Shown here: positions 26,306 through 39,076 of the stretch, in pieces | Numbering within the stretch: the first letter of the stretch is position 1 | How the letters are laid out: the number at the start of each line of letters is the position of its first letter | From: Nissolia schottii | Taxonomy: Eukaryota; Streptophyta; Magnoliopsida; Fabales; Fabaceae | Assembly (NCBI GenBank): GCA_003254905.1 | Contig: QANU01077392.1 | Coordinates: forward strand, 340,313 to 404,312 | DNA: 64,000 nucleotides | Direction: 5' to 3' | The notes under the pieces: model-generated | Database searches by the model: none | Told to the model about the DNA's origin: nothing | What the model saw: only the letters and a program-made list of their open reading frames with translations | Made by a program: the position numbers and the translations under genes

Positions 26306-28309
26306 AAGTGGTAATCGTATGAAAATGTCATCCGTTCACCGGTAAAAAATGTTCCTCACTTCCTTTACCAGAAAGGAAAAAAAGGGAAAAAAAACAGTTC
26401 AGGTTCAGAGCAAAATCAAATTTCTGTTTCTAATGTGTGATTTGGGATCTATACATCAGTGTCAATGAAATGACCAAAAAAAAATGGAGCTTTAAAAATA
26501 TATATTTGTTTTAAAATTTTCAAGTAGATGCAATCACTCCGCATGTAATGGGAGTCCATGAGGCATTTTCCATGTTATGTGGGTTATAATTAGTCAAAAG
26601 TGAAGCATGTCATTCATTCAATGAAAGTATTAGGAGGGAGCTACTTGATTTGATTTGTATCATACTTGCGGTTTGAGAGATTATCAGTGTCCAATCCAAT
26701 GTGCTCAAATTTATTTGTTTGTTAATAATAATAATATATATTGGTCACCAAAGACGGACTCTTATTTGAAAGTCCTATGATGTGAATGTGGAGGGAGCTG
26801 TTACCTTAATTTTTGTGTACTCTCACAAGTCTTGGCACAAATTTGGGGAAACATAAAAGGGAGACCTGATGGGATATACGCAGCCGATCCCAATCCCAAT
26901 CCCGTCCATAACATCGTACAAATTTAATATACTAAATATAAGTACAAAAGCTCAGAGAATAAAATAATAAAATGATAATGAGTACAGAGATACAAAAATT
27001 TGACGTGATTTAATAAATTTCATGCATATAGTTACACTAAATGATCAATACTTTTATTATGAGATAAAAAAAGCACAAGAACATGTCATGGTTCCCACAC
27101 CAAAAGTCACCCTCTCTCATAAGTCATAATTAAAATATTCCTCATATCTTGTTCTTTCACACTATCATACAATTAGGTCGTTGACTTTATTTATAGATAA
27201 TGATTCTTAATCATTAAAAATCTTTATTTCAAATTTTATCATATTTTTTATATAAAGTCTGAGGATAATTTCAGGAATATATATATTAAAAATAAAACAT
27301 AAATAAAATTAATTACAATTCTATTAAACTGGAGCTAATTTTTTCTGCAGAACCAAGTCAAAAAAAATACACATACACCTAAAAAGGAATATAGCTTAAC
27401 GTGTTTCTTAATCCTCAGTGTTGTTCCCATAGGATTTAGCCGCTGAGAATGTGTCTATGAGTTAGACATACCTTCTTTTTTTTTTAACCCCAATTCAAAA
27501 ACACACCATAAATGCATGATCCGGAGGTAGGGGTGACTAGATCAATCAATGCCATTGAATATAGTAATGGTAGCTTACATATGCTGATGATATACCAATT
27601 TTTTTTTTAGGGAGGAAGGATTTATTCTAATATGTAACAAGGATTGCCATGTTATCGTCATTGAGGTCTCGTAGTCCATTTCCTAAGTCAGGCGAAACTG
27701 TTTTTTTTTTAAAAGCAAGTCAGGTGAACTTATTTTAAAAGTTGTTGAGATCTTTGAGATTATCAATTAAATTTTGAGATTGCCAATTAAGGGAAGCAAA
27801 ATAATAGCGGTGAGGATTATCTCATCATGTCAACTTGATCTTTTTCTGATGTATTTTAGTTTGTTGGCCTAATATTTAGGGGATGACAATGGGATAAGGT
27901 GGGACGAGTTTTCCATTACCCATCATCATTCCATTTACTCAAATCTTACTCCATTTTTCGCCCCATGGCCTTACAAGTTTTTATTTTTTGCCTCATACTC
28001 AAATAATGGGTTTATGTCCGCCTCGAATTTAACTCGCCCTGAAATTTATGTTTTTAGAGGAATTTTCTCCTTTTATACTTAACAATCTAACTAAATTTTA
28101 ATTTTAAAAATAAATTAGACCCTACCTAGCCCATCAATCCCAAAATTAGCTAATTTATGAATTATATATATATATATTATTGAACTCATTATAAATTTAA
28201 TAAATATAATTGGGTGGGTTCAGGGAGGCTTTAGGGTAGGTACCCAAAATCCAACCTTGTCTCAAACCTAAAATAACACAAATGGGTATTCTTCAAAATT
28301 GCCCCAAAA

Positions 28310-30391
28310 TATGTGCGATATATGTAGCTTCCGAAGGTCATTCCCTCAGTGCACAAAATTTAGACTTTTATACTGCTAAATTTATTTTTATTATGTTCGT
28401 GCGCTTTGCGGTTACGCCTTGGACTATGGAAAAATAGCACGATCGACCCAAGGTTCGCGGGAGTCTTTTCTCGCAGTTTTCCGAATGCCTGAAGAGTGGG
28501 TAAACCGTCCTAACCACTGCCTATGTGATTCTAAGATGTTTGATGATGTTTGTAACATGTTTTGTGCTAGATTATGTTAGGTTTAGTTGCTTGATAATAA
28601 TTGTGATGTGTCTTATGTTAGATTATATTAGATTTTCATGGCTTGATAATTGTTTGATGAATTGTTTGGCAATATGTTGGATTATGGAAATCTAGGTATA
28701 TAATGTTGCTTATAGAAGAATTGTTTAGCAATATGATAGGAATGATTATAAGCCATGAAATTATACTCTTTATGATGTGAAATATTATGATAAATGCCTA
28801 AGAAAATGCTTGTGATGACAGTAAGAAAGAAATATGCAGTTGACTAAAAAATTGCAAAACTAAGACCTGAGGCAAGCCCAGTGCATTAAGCGGCCTGGGC
28901 AGAGCCTATTACCAACTTTATTTTCTTCCGGACGCTAAGTGGCCTGATCATGTATTGGGGATCTTAATTCTTTAATTACTCAAGAAATAATCTTGATATG
29001 TTATGAGTTATGTGATACGATATATGTTAGTTGCTTATGATTATGTGGTGTTGTAGGTTAGAGTATAAGACGATGATCTTTCAATGAATATGATGAAGAT
29101 GATAACCTGAGCTATTGAGTTATATTGGCTGTAGATATGATTGCTTTAAAGATGATGAATTGTGTTGATTATATATATGTGAATGTTTGATGAGGGGTAG
29201 AATAATGTTTAGAGAGTCAGAGCATTCGGCCATAGAAGAGTTTAGGTGCAAAGACACTAGACCACAGTAGAGTCTGAGTGCACTGGGTGTTCCGACCACA
29301 GCGGAGTCAGGGATACCTTAGAGATGAGCCGAGTCTGAGGAGTTCTCCCGACCATAGCGGAGTCAGAGAATCCCTTGGCCACAGCGAAGTCCGGGGAGGT
29401 CCAGCCACAGCGGAGTTTGGAATGCTCTAAAGACGAGGCAAGTCTCAAAGAGTAGTAAGTCCGAAGAGTTCTCCAGACCACAGTCGAGTCTGAGAGTCCC
29501 TTGACCACAGAGAAGTTTGGGGAGTTCCGACCACAGTAGAGTTTGGAACGCTCTAAGGACAAGGCAGTGTTTTCCTAACCATAGTAGAGTTGGGATGATC
29601 ATGGCGAAGTACATGAGAAGTGAATGATGTAGTTAGAAATGAGAATTGGCCCCTAAGAATTAGAATAGAGAACAGATGACGTAGATAAGAAAATATTAGG
29701 TTCCCTCAGTCACATAGTAATGTAGGTAGTTGCTCAGGACTAAGTGGAATGTTAATAACGAGTAAAGATAATGTTAATAACGAGTAAAGATGTAGTATAA
29801 CTGTGACATCTAGAGACCCTTGAGTGGCGGAATCATAATTGAGAGTAAAACGATCAATGATGACTAAGGTTTTCCTACTGAGAGCGGCGAGTTCTCACAC
29901 CCGTTCCTTCATGATTCTAGGTAAGCACGACAAGAACGTCAACGCGATACGTGAAGAAGCAGACTCGAAGAAGACAAATGGAGAAATAGGATAGCAGGGG
30001 CTCGACCAAAGATGCGACGATCAGCCCTTAGTTAATATAGTTCATATTTTACACTATGGCAAGAAAGTACATGTATGTATAAATATGATAATACCTATGT
30101 AAATGTTTGTGATGTATGTTATGGACCACTTGTCTGCTTATTGTCTGATGTTGTTATGTTAGATTAATTATCTATTAAGTATAAAGTTTTAACGTTTGCA
30201 TTATAAATTCTATCTGGCGCACGACTCATATTTTGTATCATAGGGATATAAAAAAAAAAAGTTTCAAAACGGTCCATATTTTCTAAGTTAGAAATAAAAG
30301 TAGGGGCTAAAAGTAACCCCAACCAAAGCAGTAAACAACCTAGTAAGCATTGTTTGCGATGTACACGTAAACATTTAGCTAGGGTGTTATA
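28310..30391. mobile_element. Nested insertion, probably a solo LTR of a gypsy-type retrotransposon
   Basis: The 2.1-kb segment is less AT-rich than its host and is flanked by a 5-bp CAAAA on each side (28305-28309 and 30392-30396). It has no retrotransposon protein. The texture (GC-richer leader near 28390-28540, short tandem repeats at 29215-29600, a transcribed-looking 3' part) is like long plant LTRs. The ends are not a clean TG...CA, so the exact boundaries and LTR identity are uncertain. Confidence 0.5.
29215..29600. repeat. Degenerate short tandem repeats with CCACAG-GGAGT core
   Basis: At least nine imperfect copies of a motif around GACCACAGCGGAGTC (variants CCATAGCGGAGTC, CCACAGTAGAGTC, CCACAGCGAAGTC) at irregular 25-50 bp spacing. 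They alternate with segments like GCTCTAAAGACGAGGCAAGTC. They lie inside the nested insertion. Confidence 0.85.
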
Positions 30392-30458
30392 CAAAACCCA
30401 TTAAATTGTTGAATTATTTGACCTGAATGGGGTGGGTAGGGCAAATTTGTCATCCCTA

Positions 30459-31651
30459 GTAATACTGGGGTAGCCTTAAAATTGTTTGTGTGTGGACACT
30501 CTTTTTCTTTTCTAATCAAACCAAAGAATTTTTTTTAAGGAGAGTTTTCTCATAAGAGATTTTAACAAGGTACTAGCCTCATCATGCCGAGCATTGTTAA
30601 GCCTTAATGACCTTCTTTGGGTAATGCTAGTTGAACAATAAATTTGGATAACATATAAAAATACAATAACTTACAATAACATGTGAGTGCATATATTGAG
30701 TATAATAATTATGTGGGGCCTATGTCCACGTCCAATTTTATAGTTCAAGTTGCATTACCCAATTTCTTAAGTTGGAGATACAGTGATCGATCTGTTTTAT
30801 TGTGTAGTTTTGATTGCTTTGATCGCCGTATACATAAGAATGAGCATTTTAAAGGCCATATTTTTTACATATGCATTTCTTTTAATACATGAACCATCTA
30901 ACATATAATGTGTCATTGAAAGAGTTAAACTTTTATGATTAATTGTCAACGTGTAAACTACGAGGAATGGACTAGTGGTAAAAGATTTGAGGAAGTTACA
31001 TGAAATTATTAGGAAGTTAAGAGTTCAAAATTAGAGGAGATCCAAATTAACAGGCTAAGTAAGAAAAGAATTAATGAGTTAAACGTCACATCTTAATTGT
31101 GCCTTAAGGTAATGAGTTTATAGATTCTTCCAAATATATCATTCATCAATGTGGAGCTTTGTATTAACACTTGAAATACAATAATCTCTCCATCAAGTAT
31201 GAGGTCTAACATCAATATGCTCCCCCTTATCGAAAGCTTTGTATACTCACAACAAACGCTCATTAGCTGCTACCACACCTTGAGCATAAATACACACTAG
31301 CTAGGTCAGGGTAACCCAGGTACAAACATCGTGAACAAATCTCAAATCAAATTCAAACCATCAACTTTAATGCCACTTGTTAGGTATGGAGTGGTGAAAA
31401 GAGTCCAAACTTAGATCGAGGAGATCAAACTGACATACTGCATGAGAAACATATTAATGAGTTAGATGTCATATCTTTACCCTAAACCTTAAGGCAATGT
31501 GTTTATGAGTTCTTCTAAATATATACTCTTCACTTAATCCATTATTATATCGATGTGAGACTTTACATTCATATTTGAAACACAATTTGTTGAAACCTCA
31601 TTATCACTCGTGTGAAGGAAAAACAATTGTCACTATGGGATTCCAAACAAA
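30459..31651. repeat. Two diverged copies of a dispersed repeat, the first SINE-like
   Basis: The stretch at about 31050-31195 (AATGAGTTAAACGTCACATC, then CTTAAGG and TTCTTCCAAATATAT) is paralleled at about 31445-31590 (AATGAGTTAGATGTCATATC, CTTAAGG, TTCTTCTAAATATAT). Just before the first copy, TGGACTAGTGGTAAAAG (30970-30986) resembles a Pol III A box, and GAGTTCAAAATT (31020-31031) a weak B box. This could be a decayed tRNA-derived SINE. No gene is seen in this interval. Confidence 0.4.
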
Positions 31652-31945
31652 TACTCCCTTCATTTCAAAATAGTTGTTCACTTTCTCTTTTACGCAGATA
31701 TTAAGAAAATGATTGGAAAACGTGAACGTAAGTAAAAGTTGATAATATTTTACTTAATTATCTTTATTTATAGCAGATAGTTAGAGTCATTACAGTGGAT
31801 AAGTACGAAAGAGAAACTTTCTTCAATAAGAGTATGTTAAGGAAAAAAAATTAATGATGTCTAAACTTAATAAATAGACAATTATTTTAAAACAGACTAA
31901 AATAAGAAGGTGAACAATTATTTTAAAATGGATGGTTTGAAATAC
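31652..31945. mobile_element. Stowaway-like MITE, same family as 26017-26305
   Basis: The left end TACTCCCTTCATTTCAAAAT is followed by AGTTGTTCAC. The right end has GTGAACAATTATTTTAAAAT then GGATGG, its inverted match. The interior parallels the copy at 26017-26305. Confidence 0.75.
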
Positions 31946-33033
31946 TATTCTCTCTTTTACAAACTCTAATTAGCATTCTATACCCAAAAAAGAAACACTC
32001 TGTATTTACATCCTTTTTAAGTTGATACATTTTGCTTTAAATGCTTTTATCAAGTTGGATTAAGTTAGCCTTACAATGCCTGATTGAACCCTATATTGAT
32101 TAAGTGTAACTTAAGATAAACAGTAACCTAAAGTCAAATCTATAAACATTGCAATGGTGGCGTATTCTAAGCCTAGAGCCTAGTGCAAGACTAACTATTT
32201 TTAAAAGGGAAGGGATCAAGACACTTTCCTAGTTGAAAATCAATAGCATCTAAGTAACTAATCGATGGAAGATTCAAGATTTTATTTTATATTTGTGTTT
32301 TGCCAATGCAAGCATGTGTAGTAAGTTTCAATAACATTACAATTATTATGGAATAAGAACAATGGCCACATGATTAATTGAATTATTACCTATATCATTT
32401 TACGATTTGATTTCATCTTATCAATGCCTCGATGTACATAACTTGGATTTGTCTTCTTTTCCATACAAAATTTTAAGATTGATACAAAATAGAATGAGAT
32501 GAGTGGAGTCTTGAAATTAGATTATTATTTTTATTATTTGGGTTTTATTCAACCGGTTAACTACTAATTGTTCAGAAATTTCAAAATGAGTTTCAATCAT
32601 TTCATATCTTCAAGTTGCAAGAAGTTCAATTAGGTTGTAAAACAAGTCAAATTAAGCCCAATACAATATGATACCGTGCATTAGTTCAACTAGGTTGTAA
32701 ACATAATAAACTCATTTAAGAGTCGTCTAATGGTGACAGAGTAATCTACATGATGATATAGATTTAAACCTTGTCATCACCGATTTTTTTTTTTTTAAAA
32801 TGTAAATGCAACATTTCAACTGATCAAGATACATTAATATTTCTTGCAGATACTAATCCACTATTGCTCTGTTAACCGTTTACTTACTCCTTTTAAAAGA
32901 TAAACTAATTTCAAAGTTTTCCTATGCAAATGCAATTAGAAGGCTTAGTCATGGATATTTTATAAGAAGCATCACTAACGAGAAAGTTAAATTAATTTAG
33001 TATATGTAGCAAGTTTAACGGGATAATAATAAT

Positions 33034-33271
33034 TGTTAAAAATATTATCTGATTTATTTTAAATTGATCTAATATTTATTTAGTTTGATTACTTTCGATT
33101 TATGTTGATTTTATATTTATATTCTGATTTTGTTTCATAGCCTATTTATAGGCACTTCTCATTGTATCAAAACACAACTATCAGTAATACAATATATTTT
33201 TTCTGAGTTATATTTCTTGCTTATTCCTTGTTTTTTGTTTATTTTTTATTGATCAATTATGAGACTTCACA
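33034..33271 (+). mobile_element. Small solo LTR, copia-like
   Basis: A 238-bp unit beginning TGTTAAAAATATT and ending GACTTCACA (TGT...ACA). It is flanked by ATAAT on both sides (33029-33033 and 33272-33276). Inside, CCTATTTATAGGC provides a TATA-like core, followed by a start-site-like region and AATACAATATA. No internal retrotransposon domain remains, so it is a solo LTR or TRIM remnant. The TAA-rich flanks weaken the target-duplication evidence. Confidence 0.6.
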
Positions 33272-36200
33272 ATAATAATAATAATAATAGTATATGCACA
33301 ACATTAAGTTAGTTACACTTGTTAATTTTTTTGCTGAACTTCATTTTTATAGACAAGAAAATAGAATATATTAACCTTTCGGCATGTTGGAAGAACTAAT
33401 CATGTGAGCTATTAATGAGTGACATGAAATTTAGCGCTCTAGATTGATGCTTAGTATTGGTTTTCAATGGGCCCACTTATAATTACAAAAATGTGACTAT
33501 ATTTATTTTATATAAAATAATGTGTCAACTTATATTTCATTTATCATTACACAATATCTCATTAAGATATCTGCTCTTTAAAATATTATCCACAGATAAA
33601 TAAAAAATGAGCAGACATAATTCTATATAAAATTAATACATATAACGCAACTCATAAAACTAAACACCTCATCACAATAGTTTACAAGCCCTTGATTAAG
33701 GAGTCATGTCTGTCATGTTATCAAAGATTTTAAGCTTCTTTTATGATTATTGTTCTTTTGGCAATATGCTAAGGAAACAGAATGCCTAGGGACAATACTC
33801 TGTACTTGTAACAATCTCGAAATACTAACAATAAAGAAAGTAAAAACTAAGCTTCACCTCTTTTCCATGTGAAAACAATTTAACTGTGATTGTCAAACCA
33901 GTTCAAGTTTGAAGTTTGAACTAACTAAAACTTAAGCTTATCTACCTTTTTTTATTGCTTTAGGTGAATCATACCCTATTTTATCTAGAGGTAGGGAATT
34001 TCAGTAGCTAATTGAATAATAACTATACTGTTTCATTATTGTCATTAGCTAAAGCTCAATCACTATCACACATTTTGATGTTATATATGAACAGTACTTT
34101 GCTTATTAGGTGAGCACCCTAAATTTTCTTATTTTTAAATTTTATTTTGATTGAATCATCGGTATTTAAATTCTATCGTTAAAAATCTAACTAATCTGAT
34201 CACATTGACTTATGAGTGCGTTTTATAAGGTTATTTTATTTTCCTTTGACTAAGTCCCAAATTTGGGAAAGAATTTGAATTTAGCTCTAAACATGAATGA
34301 AAACTTATATTGAGATCTTGAGTTTGCATATATTCCAATAAACCTATATAAGCTATCAAAACTATAAAATAAAAAAAATAAAAAAAAGGTGCTAGAATCA
34401 GTAGTTTCTCACCTTTTGGCAACCGAGTTCCGGTTATGTTGATGTTCATCACAAGAGATGATGAACTATATCATATGAAATAAAAAATTAAAGGGGATTA
34501 GAAGTATGACCTACCACATTATTGAATGTTGGACTATACTGTGCTAGAAACCTACCCTACCTTCTTTTGTTCATATGTTTCTTGTTTTCTTTAATTAAAG
34601 TTATCCTTTTTTCCTTCCCCTGCATATTTATAAGAAAAAGGGATGGTTATAACACATCCACACTAGCTTTTTTTTAAATGAAAGGGGAAAAAAAGAAGTT
34701 AGTCAATGAATATGTACAAACTCATGTAAATTAAATCATGGGTTTCTTGAAGACATGTTCCCAAAGTTGATCAAAGATTGAAGGGAATTAAACCCTACAA
34801 ATCCATGAGATTTGTTTATTTTTTTTGGAACTAGACAAAACATGTCAAAATTGGTATCCTACCTTTAGACCCAAAATTTTGTTTTTTTGTAATCTTAATC
34901 TTTCGGCTTAATGACTCCTTTTTTACAAGAAGTCTCTAATGCTTGACATTATCAAGAAAGAAGAACAAATTTTGCAGGCAAATTGGACAATCCCATTATT
35001 CTTTTTTTTTACATATTATATATATATTAAGTTTTTTTCTAAAGAGAAAAAAAGGGAAACACAAGTTCTGACTCCTTAGCAAAAATACAAAGAAAGACAT
35101 TGCTTTCAAAGCAACAATTAAGCTTGGGACAAGTCTTCCGCTGATTGGTTTCATGATCTTCCCAGTAACATGCGCATTATTTTGCGCAATGGTCTCTCCC
35201 CTCGTGCATTGCCTGCAAAATGGTAGTTGCCAATCGTATTTGGATTCTCGTGTTTGTTTTGAACATTTTACCGGCTTACTGTAAATGCTCTAGATCATAT
35301 AATGAATGTTAAAATGTTATTCATTGTGCAATCTAAAATACATTTAGTATAACATTTCTAGAGCATACAAAAATTTCTTTATGTTAAGAGACAAATATAA
35401 ATATTTTACAGGCTAGCAAGTGGCTTAAAGAATTTAAAAATAGAAACTTTTTAATTAAAAGGATAAGGTTTTATTTTATTTTTGTTTATAAATTTTAATA
35501 CACTCAATGTATTAAAAACTTTTAACATTTTATTATAAACTCTTTATGAGGAACAATACTTGGGAGACCTAGCAAATTAACCTACACACTCTTATGAATG
35601 ATAATTGACATTTTTGGGGACTACATAAAAAAAATACAAAATATTATTCATAAGAGTGAGTAAATTGATTTGTAAGTTAATAAATCAGGTCTCTCAAATA
35701 TTTTTCTTTTATAAGTACTCTTAGAACATTTGTTAATAAAATTTTTATAAATTCTTATAATATGGTTAAATCTCTACATGGAACAGAGAATCCTAATCTA
35801 ATGCAGATATATGGCTATGATTTGGATCGTTCAACAAAAACACATTAATGAACAGTTAGTTAGTTGCAGAGACCTATTAATTTTGTCTCATGCACAATTA
35901 GTCATATTGCCACTTTCTCAAAGTCTACTGTGTCTTAAATCTCCAAAATGGGGGAGGCAAAAATAAATAAAGTGGACTTAGTTACCCAACCACAAAAATC
36001 AATACTCAATGATATTATTATTGTACATACATAGAGAAAGAATATCCTTTTGGGGTCATTCTTTATATGCTCATAAATTTACCGCTCTTGCCATCAATAG
36101 TCAACTAACTAACCAACTGCCACCTCTTTGATAGAAATCATTTATCTCCAAATCATGTTTCATTCTCTGTTCTATCAATCACCTATATTTTAGGGTTTAT

Positions 36201-37579
36201 TTAATGATTTTTAGATATAAGAACATCAAAGAGAAAAAAATGACAAAAGGTTCTATGCTAAACTATATGCTCCCCAACTTTTATTATTTTGATAATAAAA
36301 AAGGAAGACAGAAATATATGTGTGTGTGTATATATATATATAAAAGCAAATGGGTAATCAAATCTGATTACTTGGTCATACTTTATTTGTGGAAGAAAAA
36401 CAATTTTATATTAAATCATACATCTGATTACTTGGTCCTACCATAGATTTATCTTTTAGGTGTTATTTGCTATATAGTCTTGGAAACCATGGATTAGTAG
36501 AGTACCATTCAAGTAAATGAGACTGTCGGTGGCCAATATTAGAGCCATAGTCCCTCAATCTGCTAGTACTCAATACTACGATTGATGGCCTTGACAATGA
36601 TATTGTGTGTGCAATTTGAAGTAACCAAAGATAATTATGATTTGATTTATTTCTATTAAAGATTTGGTAGTTGCTAGGTGGTCGGTGACATTTGGAACAT
36701 CATGCATAGTAAGCCATGCATATATACAAACAAAAAAGAAAATTGAATTGGAGAAGGGGAATGAATGAGTTCAAGATTTGTTTCTCTAAAATCTAGTCAA
36801 AATCCATTTTGTCAATTCAATATTTTTAGGCGTGAGGGACAAATCACAACATAAATAAATGAGGAAAATCTCATATCGACCATGTCTTCTTATTTATTAG
36901 CATGTCAATCAAGAAAGGCTCATTGCTCTCAATTCAAATAGTAAATATATGTTTAGAATTCGCTAACCATAGAAACCCCACTTGATCATTCTGCACATCT
37001 CACAATATTCTTCTTGAATTATTTTCCCAAAAGGCCCAGAATTTTTTAATAAATTCTTACAAAAACTATTAAGAATTAATTGAGACGGAATTTTTTTTTT
37101 TGCTACTTTGGAAAAAATCTCTTCTTGTGCGGCTCACATCATTCATATTAATATACTACATTATATATAATGTTTATAAATAATGCTAATTAAATTAATT
37201 GTCACACCTACCTAATCGATTTGTTTTCTACGCATTTATAAAGCAAATTAGGTTATGATCACTTTATCTCCTAAGCCAATTTCTTTATCTTTTCTCTACT
37301 TTTTCCCCTTTATTTTCAAAAAGAAAAAGAATCCACTTCTACGGTGCGGGTACAAATTTTTGGAGTATCGTCCTCATTTTGTTTCTCTTTCTTATGTGGA
37401 ATTGGACCTTAATGTTCCTATGCCACTGTTACATATTTTGATAAGTAAATCGGTCAAGACCTAAATATATGCTAAGCGGAAATTGTATGTGCTTATTACA
37501 CATACCCGAAAAAAACACATTAATATAGGTTTAATACTACTTATCTTGTACCAAAAAAATACCACTTTTTTAGTTTAAT
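33272..37579. other. Intergenic, no gene seen
   Basis: AT-rich with a short (TG)n(TA)n run near 36316 and a duplicated ATCTGATTACTTGGTC at 36362 and 36422. No supported gene or RNA. Confidence 0.55.
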
Positions 37580-37740
37580 TTATATACACGGCAAGTTTTA
37601 CACTATCATAGATTATATGTTGTTACATTAGTAATAATTGACTCTTAAATCTAATATTGTTAAAAGAAATTACTTTTGTTAATGTAAAGTATATAATCAG
37701 ATGATAATATAAAATTATTTTATATTTACCGTGCATAAAA
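37580..37740. mobile_element. Small MITE-like inverted-repeat element
   Basis: The left end TATATACACGGCAAGTTTTA and the right end ATATTTACCGTGCATAAAA are imperfect inverted complements around an AT-rich core of about 160 bp. No target duplication is clear. Confidence 0.4.
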
Positions 37741-38589
37741 GTTGAGTTTTTCTTTTTATTGTAGTTTTAATTAAAAAACTTATTTTGTACGTAACGAAGA
37801 TACGCTAGGTCTTTTATATGACTAGAAATTCATCTTAATGTGTGGGACAAATATTTGTCTGAGTACTTAGACCGTGATTTAAGATGAGTGCGCTAGTCTA
37901 ATTTGAAGAAGAAGAAAAAACTGTACACAGTGACATTAAACTGTCAAAGGATTTTTTTATTTTGTAAGATATATAGTTGCGCATGCTAAATAAAACAATG
38001 TGATTAATGGCCAGATTTATCGATTTTGATGTGAGATAATTGTCGGAAAAAGAACATACATACATGTCCATGAGACGGAGAGATTGAGCTGAAGATCCTT
38101 GAGACATGAGTTTTAATAAGATAATAATAATAATAATAAAGTTAGTCGTGGATTTCATAGGGTGTATTATTGCAATAAACATCATATTATTTTAGGCTAA
38201 ATTAAATCTGGGTTATTTTAAACTTTAAAGTAAAAAGGCGTTTGTATGGGATAATTTATATTAATTATTAGTAATGTAATTTTTAAATTATTTGACAATC
38301 TACGTTACTCTGTTTGATTATGCAATATTGTCAGTAAACCACATTAACTAAAGATTTTAGTGAGTGTTTATCGAAATAATCACATATAACCTACCCAATG
38401 TGAAACCTTAAAGACGATGTATAATCACGACTAACTTGGTCGCAAGTATGTTTTGAACCTCCATTGGTCCTTAATTTTTAATTGTAAAAATGACCCGTGT
38501 TAATTTTTTGATAATTATAATTAGGGTTATTTTATTTTTTTATTTTGCAATAAGAGTCACGCACCGCCTTCTCTTCTTCTTCAATTTAT

Positions 38590-39076
38590 AGTCTAATACA
38601 TTTAACAAACGGGGTTTTAACCGGGCTCATATTGCTCAAGAACGTTTGTTCTCGTGAATCGGTTAAAAATTTGGTTATAAAGTTAGGTGCGGTGCCGCAT
38701 TTGATTGAGAATTTGCCCAATTTGAACGAGGAGTGTTTGGAGATAGCGCTGTACATTCTCGAGGTGTTGTCGACTGTATCGAAGGGAAGATTGGCTTTGA
38801 AAGAGTGCCCTAACATTATACCCAATGTGGTGAAGGTTTTTGAGAGTTGCACGCAATTCGCGCTGTCAATTTTGTGGGCTATTTTCAAGCTTGACCCTAA
38901 GGAATGCGCTTCCAAGGCAGCGGAGGCAGGGCTGGCAGGCGGCGAAGCTGCTGCTTCAGAGCGGCTGCAACCCCGTGTTGAAGTAGATGTCTGCTGAGTT
39001 CTTGAAGATGTGCACTTTGAATTACTCTGCTAGTATCTTCATTTCTAAGTGTATGCTCACCACCACAATACAATGA
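38590..39076 (+). pseudogene. Fragment of an armadillo-repeat (plant U-box type) protein gene
   Basis: The plus-strand translation gives SVKNLVIKLGAVPHLIENL, ECLEIALYILEVLSTVSKG, CTQFALSILWAIFKLDPKE and CASKAAEAGLA, which is armadillo-repeat sequence like the C-terminal half of plant U-box E3 ligases. Near 38938 the frame breaks. The continuation in the next frame is AAKLLLQSGCNPVLK, a TAG stop near 38980, then MSAEFLKMCTLNYSASIFIS, KCMLTTTIQ and a stop at 39074-39076. No U-box, upstream exon or promoter is seen. Fragment, frameshift and stop together indicate a pseudogene. The U-box family assignment is from memory of that tail. Confidence 0.75.

Larger units (their letters stand above)
27877..30458. 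mobile_element. hAT-like MITE interrupted by a nested insertion
   Basis: It begins TAGGGGATGACAATGGG and ends TTTGTCATCCCTA, an inverted pair with the TAGGG start common in plant hAT elements. The flanks CTAATATT (27869-27876) and GTAATACT (30459-30466) agree at 6 of 8 positions. Removing the nested 28310-30391 segment leaves about 500 bp, a normal MITE length. The ends are aged, so the class call is moderate. Confidence 0.6.

Noticed and set aside
29215..29600. CRISPR-like array
   Set aside because: Repeats are degenerate and irregularly spaced, in a plant nuclear context inside a retroelement-like insertion.
29257..29614. Minus-strand frames over the CCACAG repeats (repetitive Leu/Trp-rich protein)
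   Set aside because: Explained by the short tandem repeats; no start context or family.
35100..35240. GC-richer segment that might be a gene fragment
   Set aside because: All frames contain stops and no family is recognisable.
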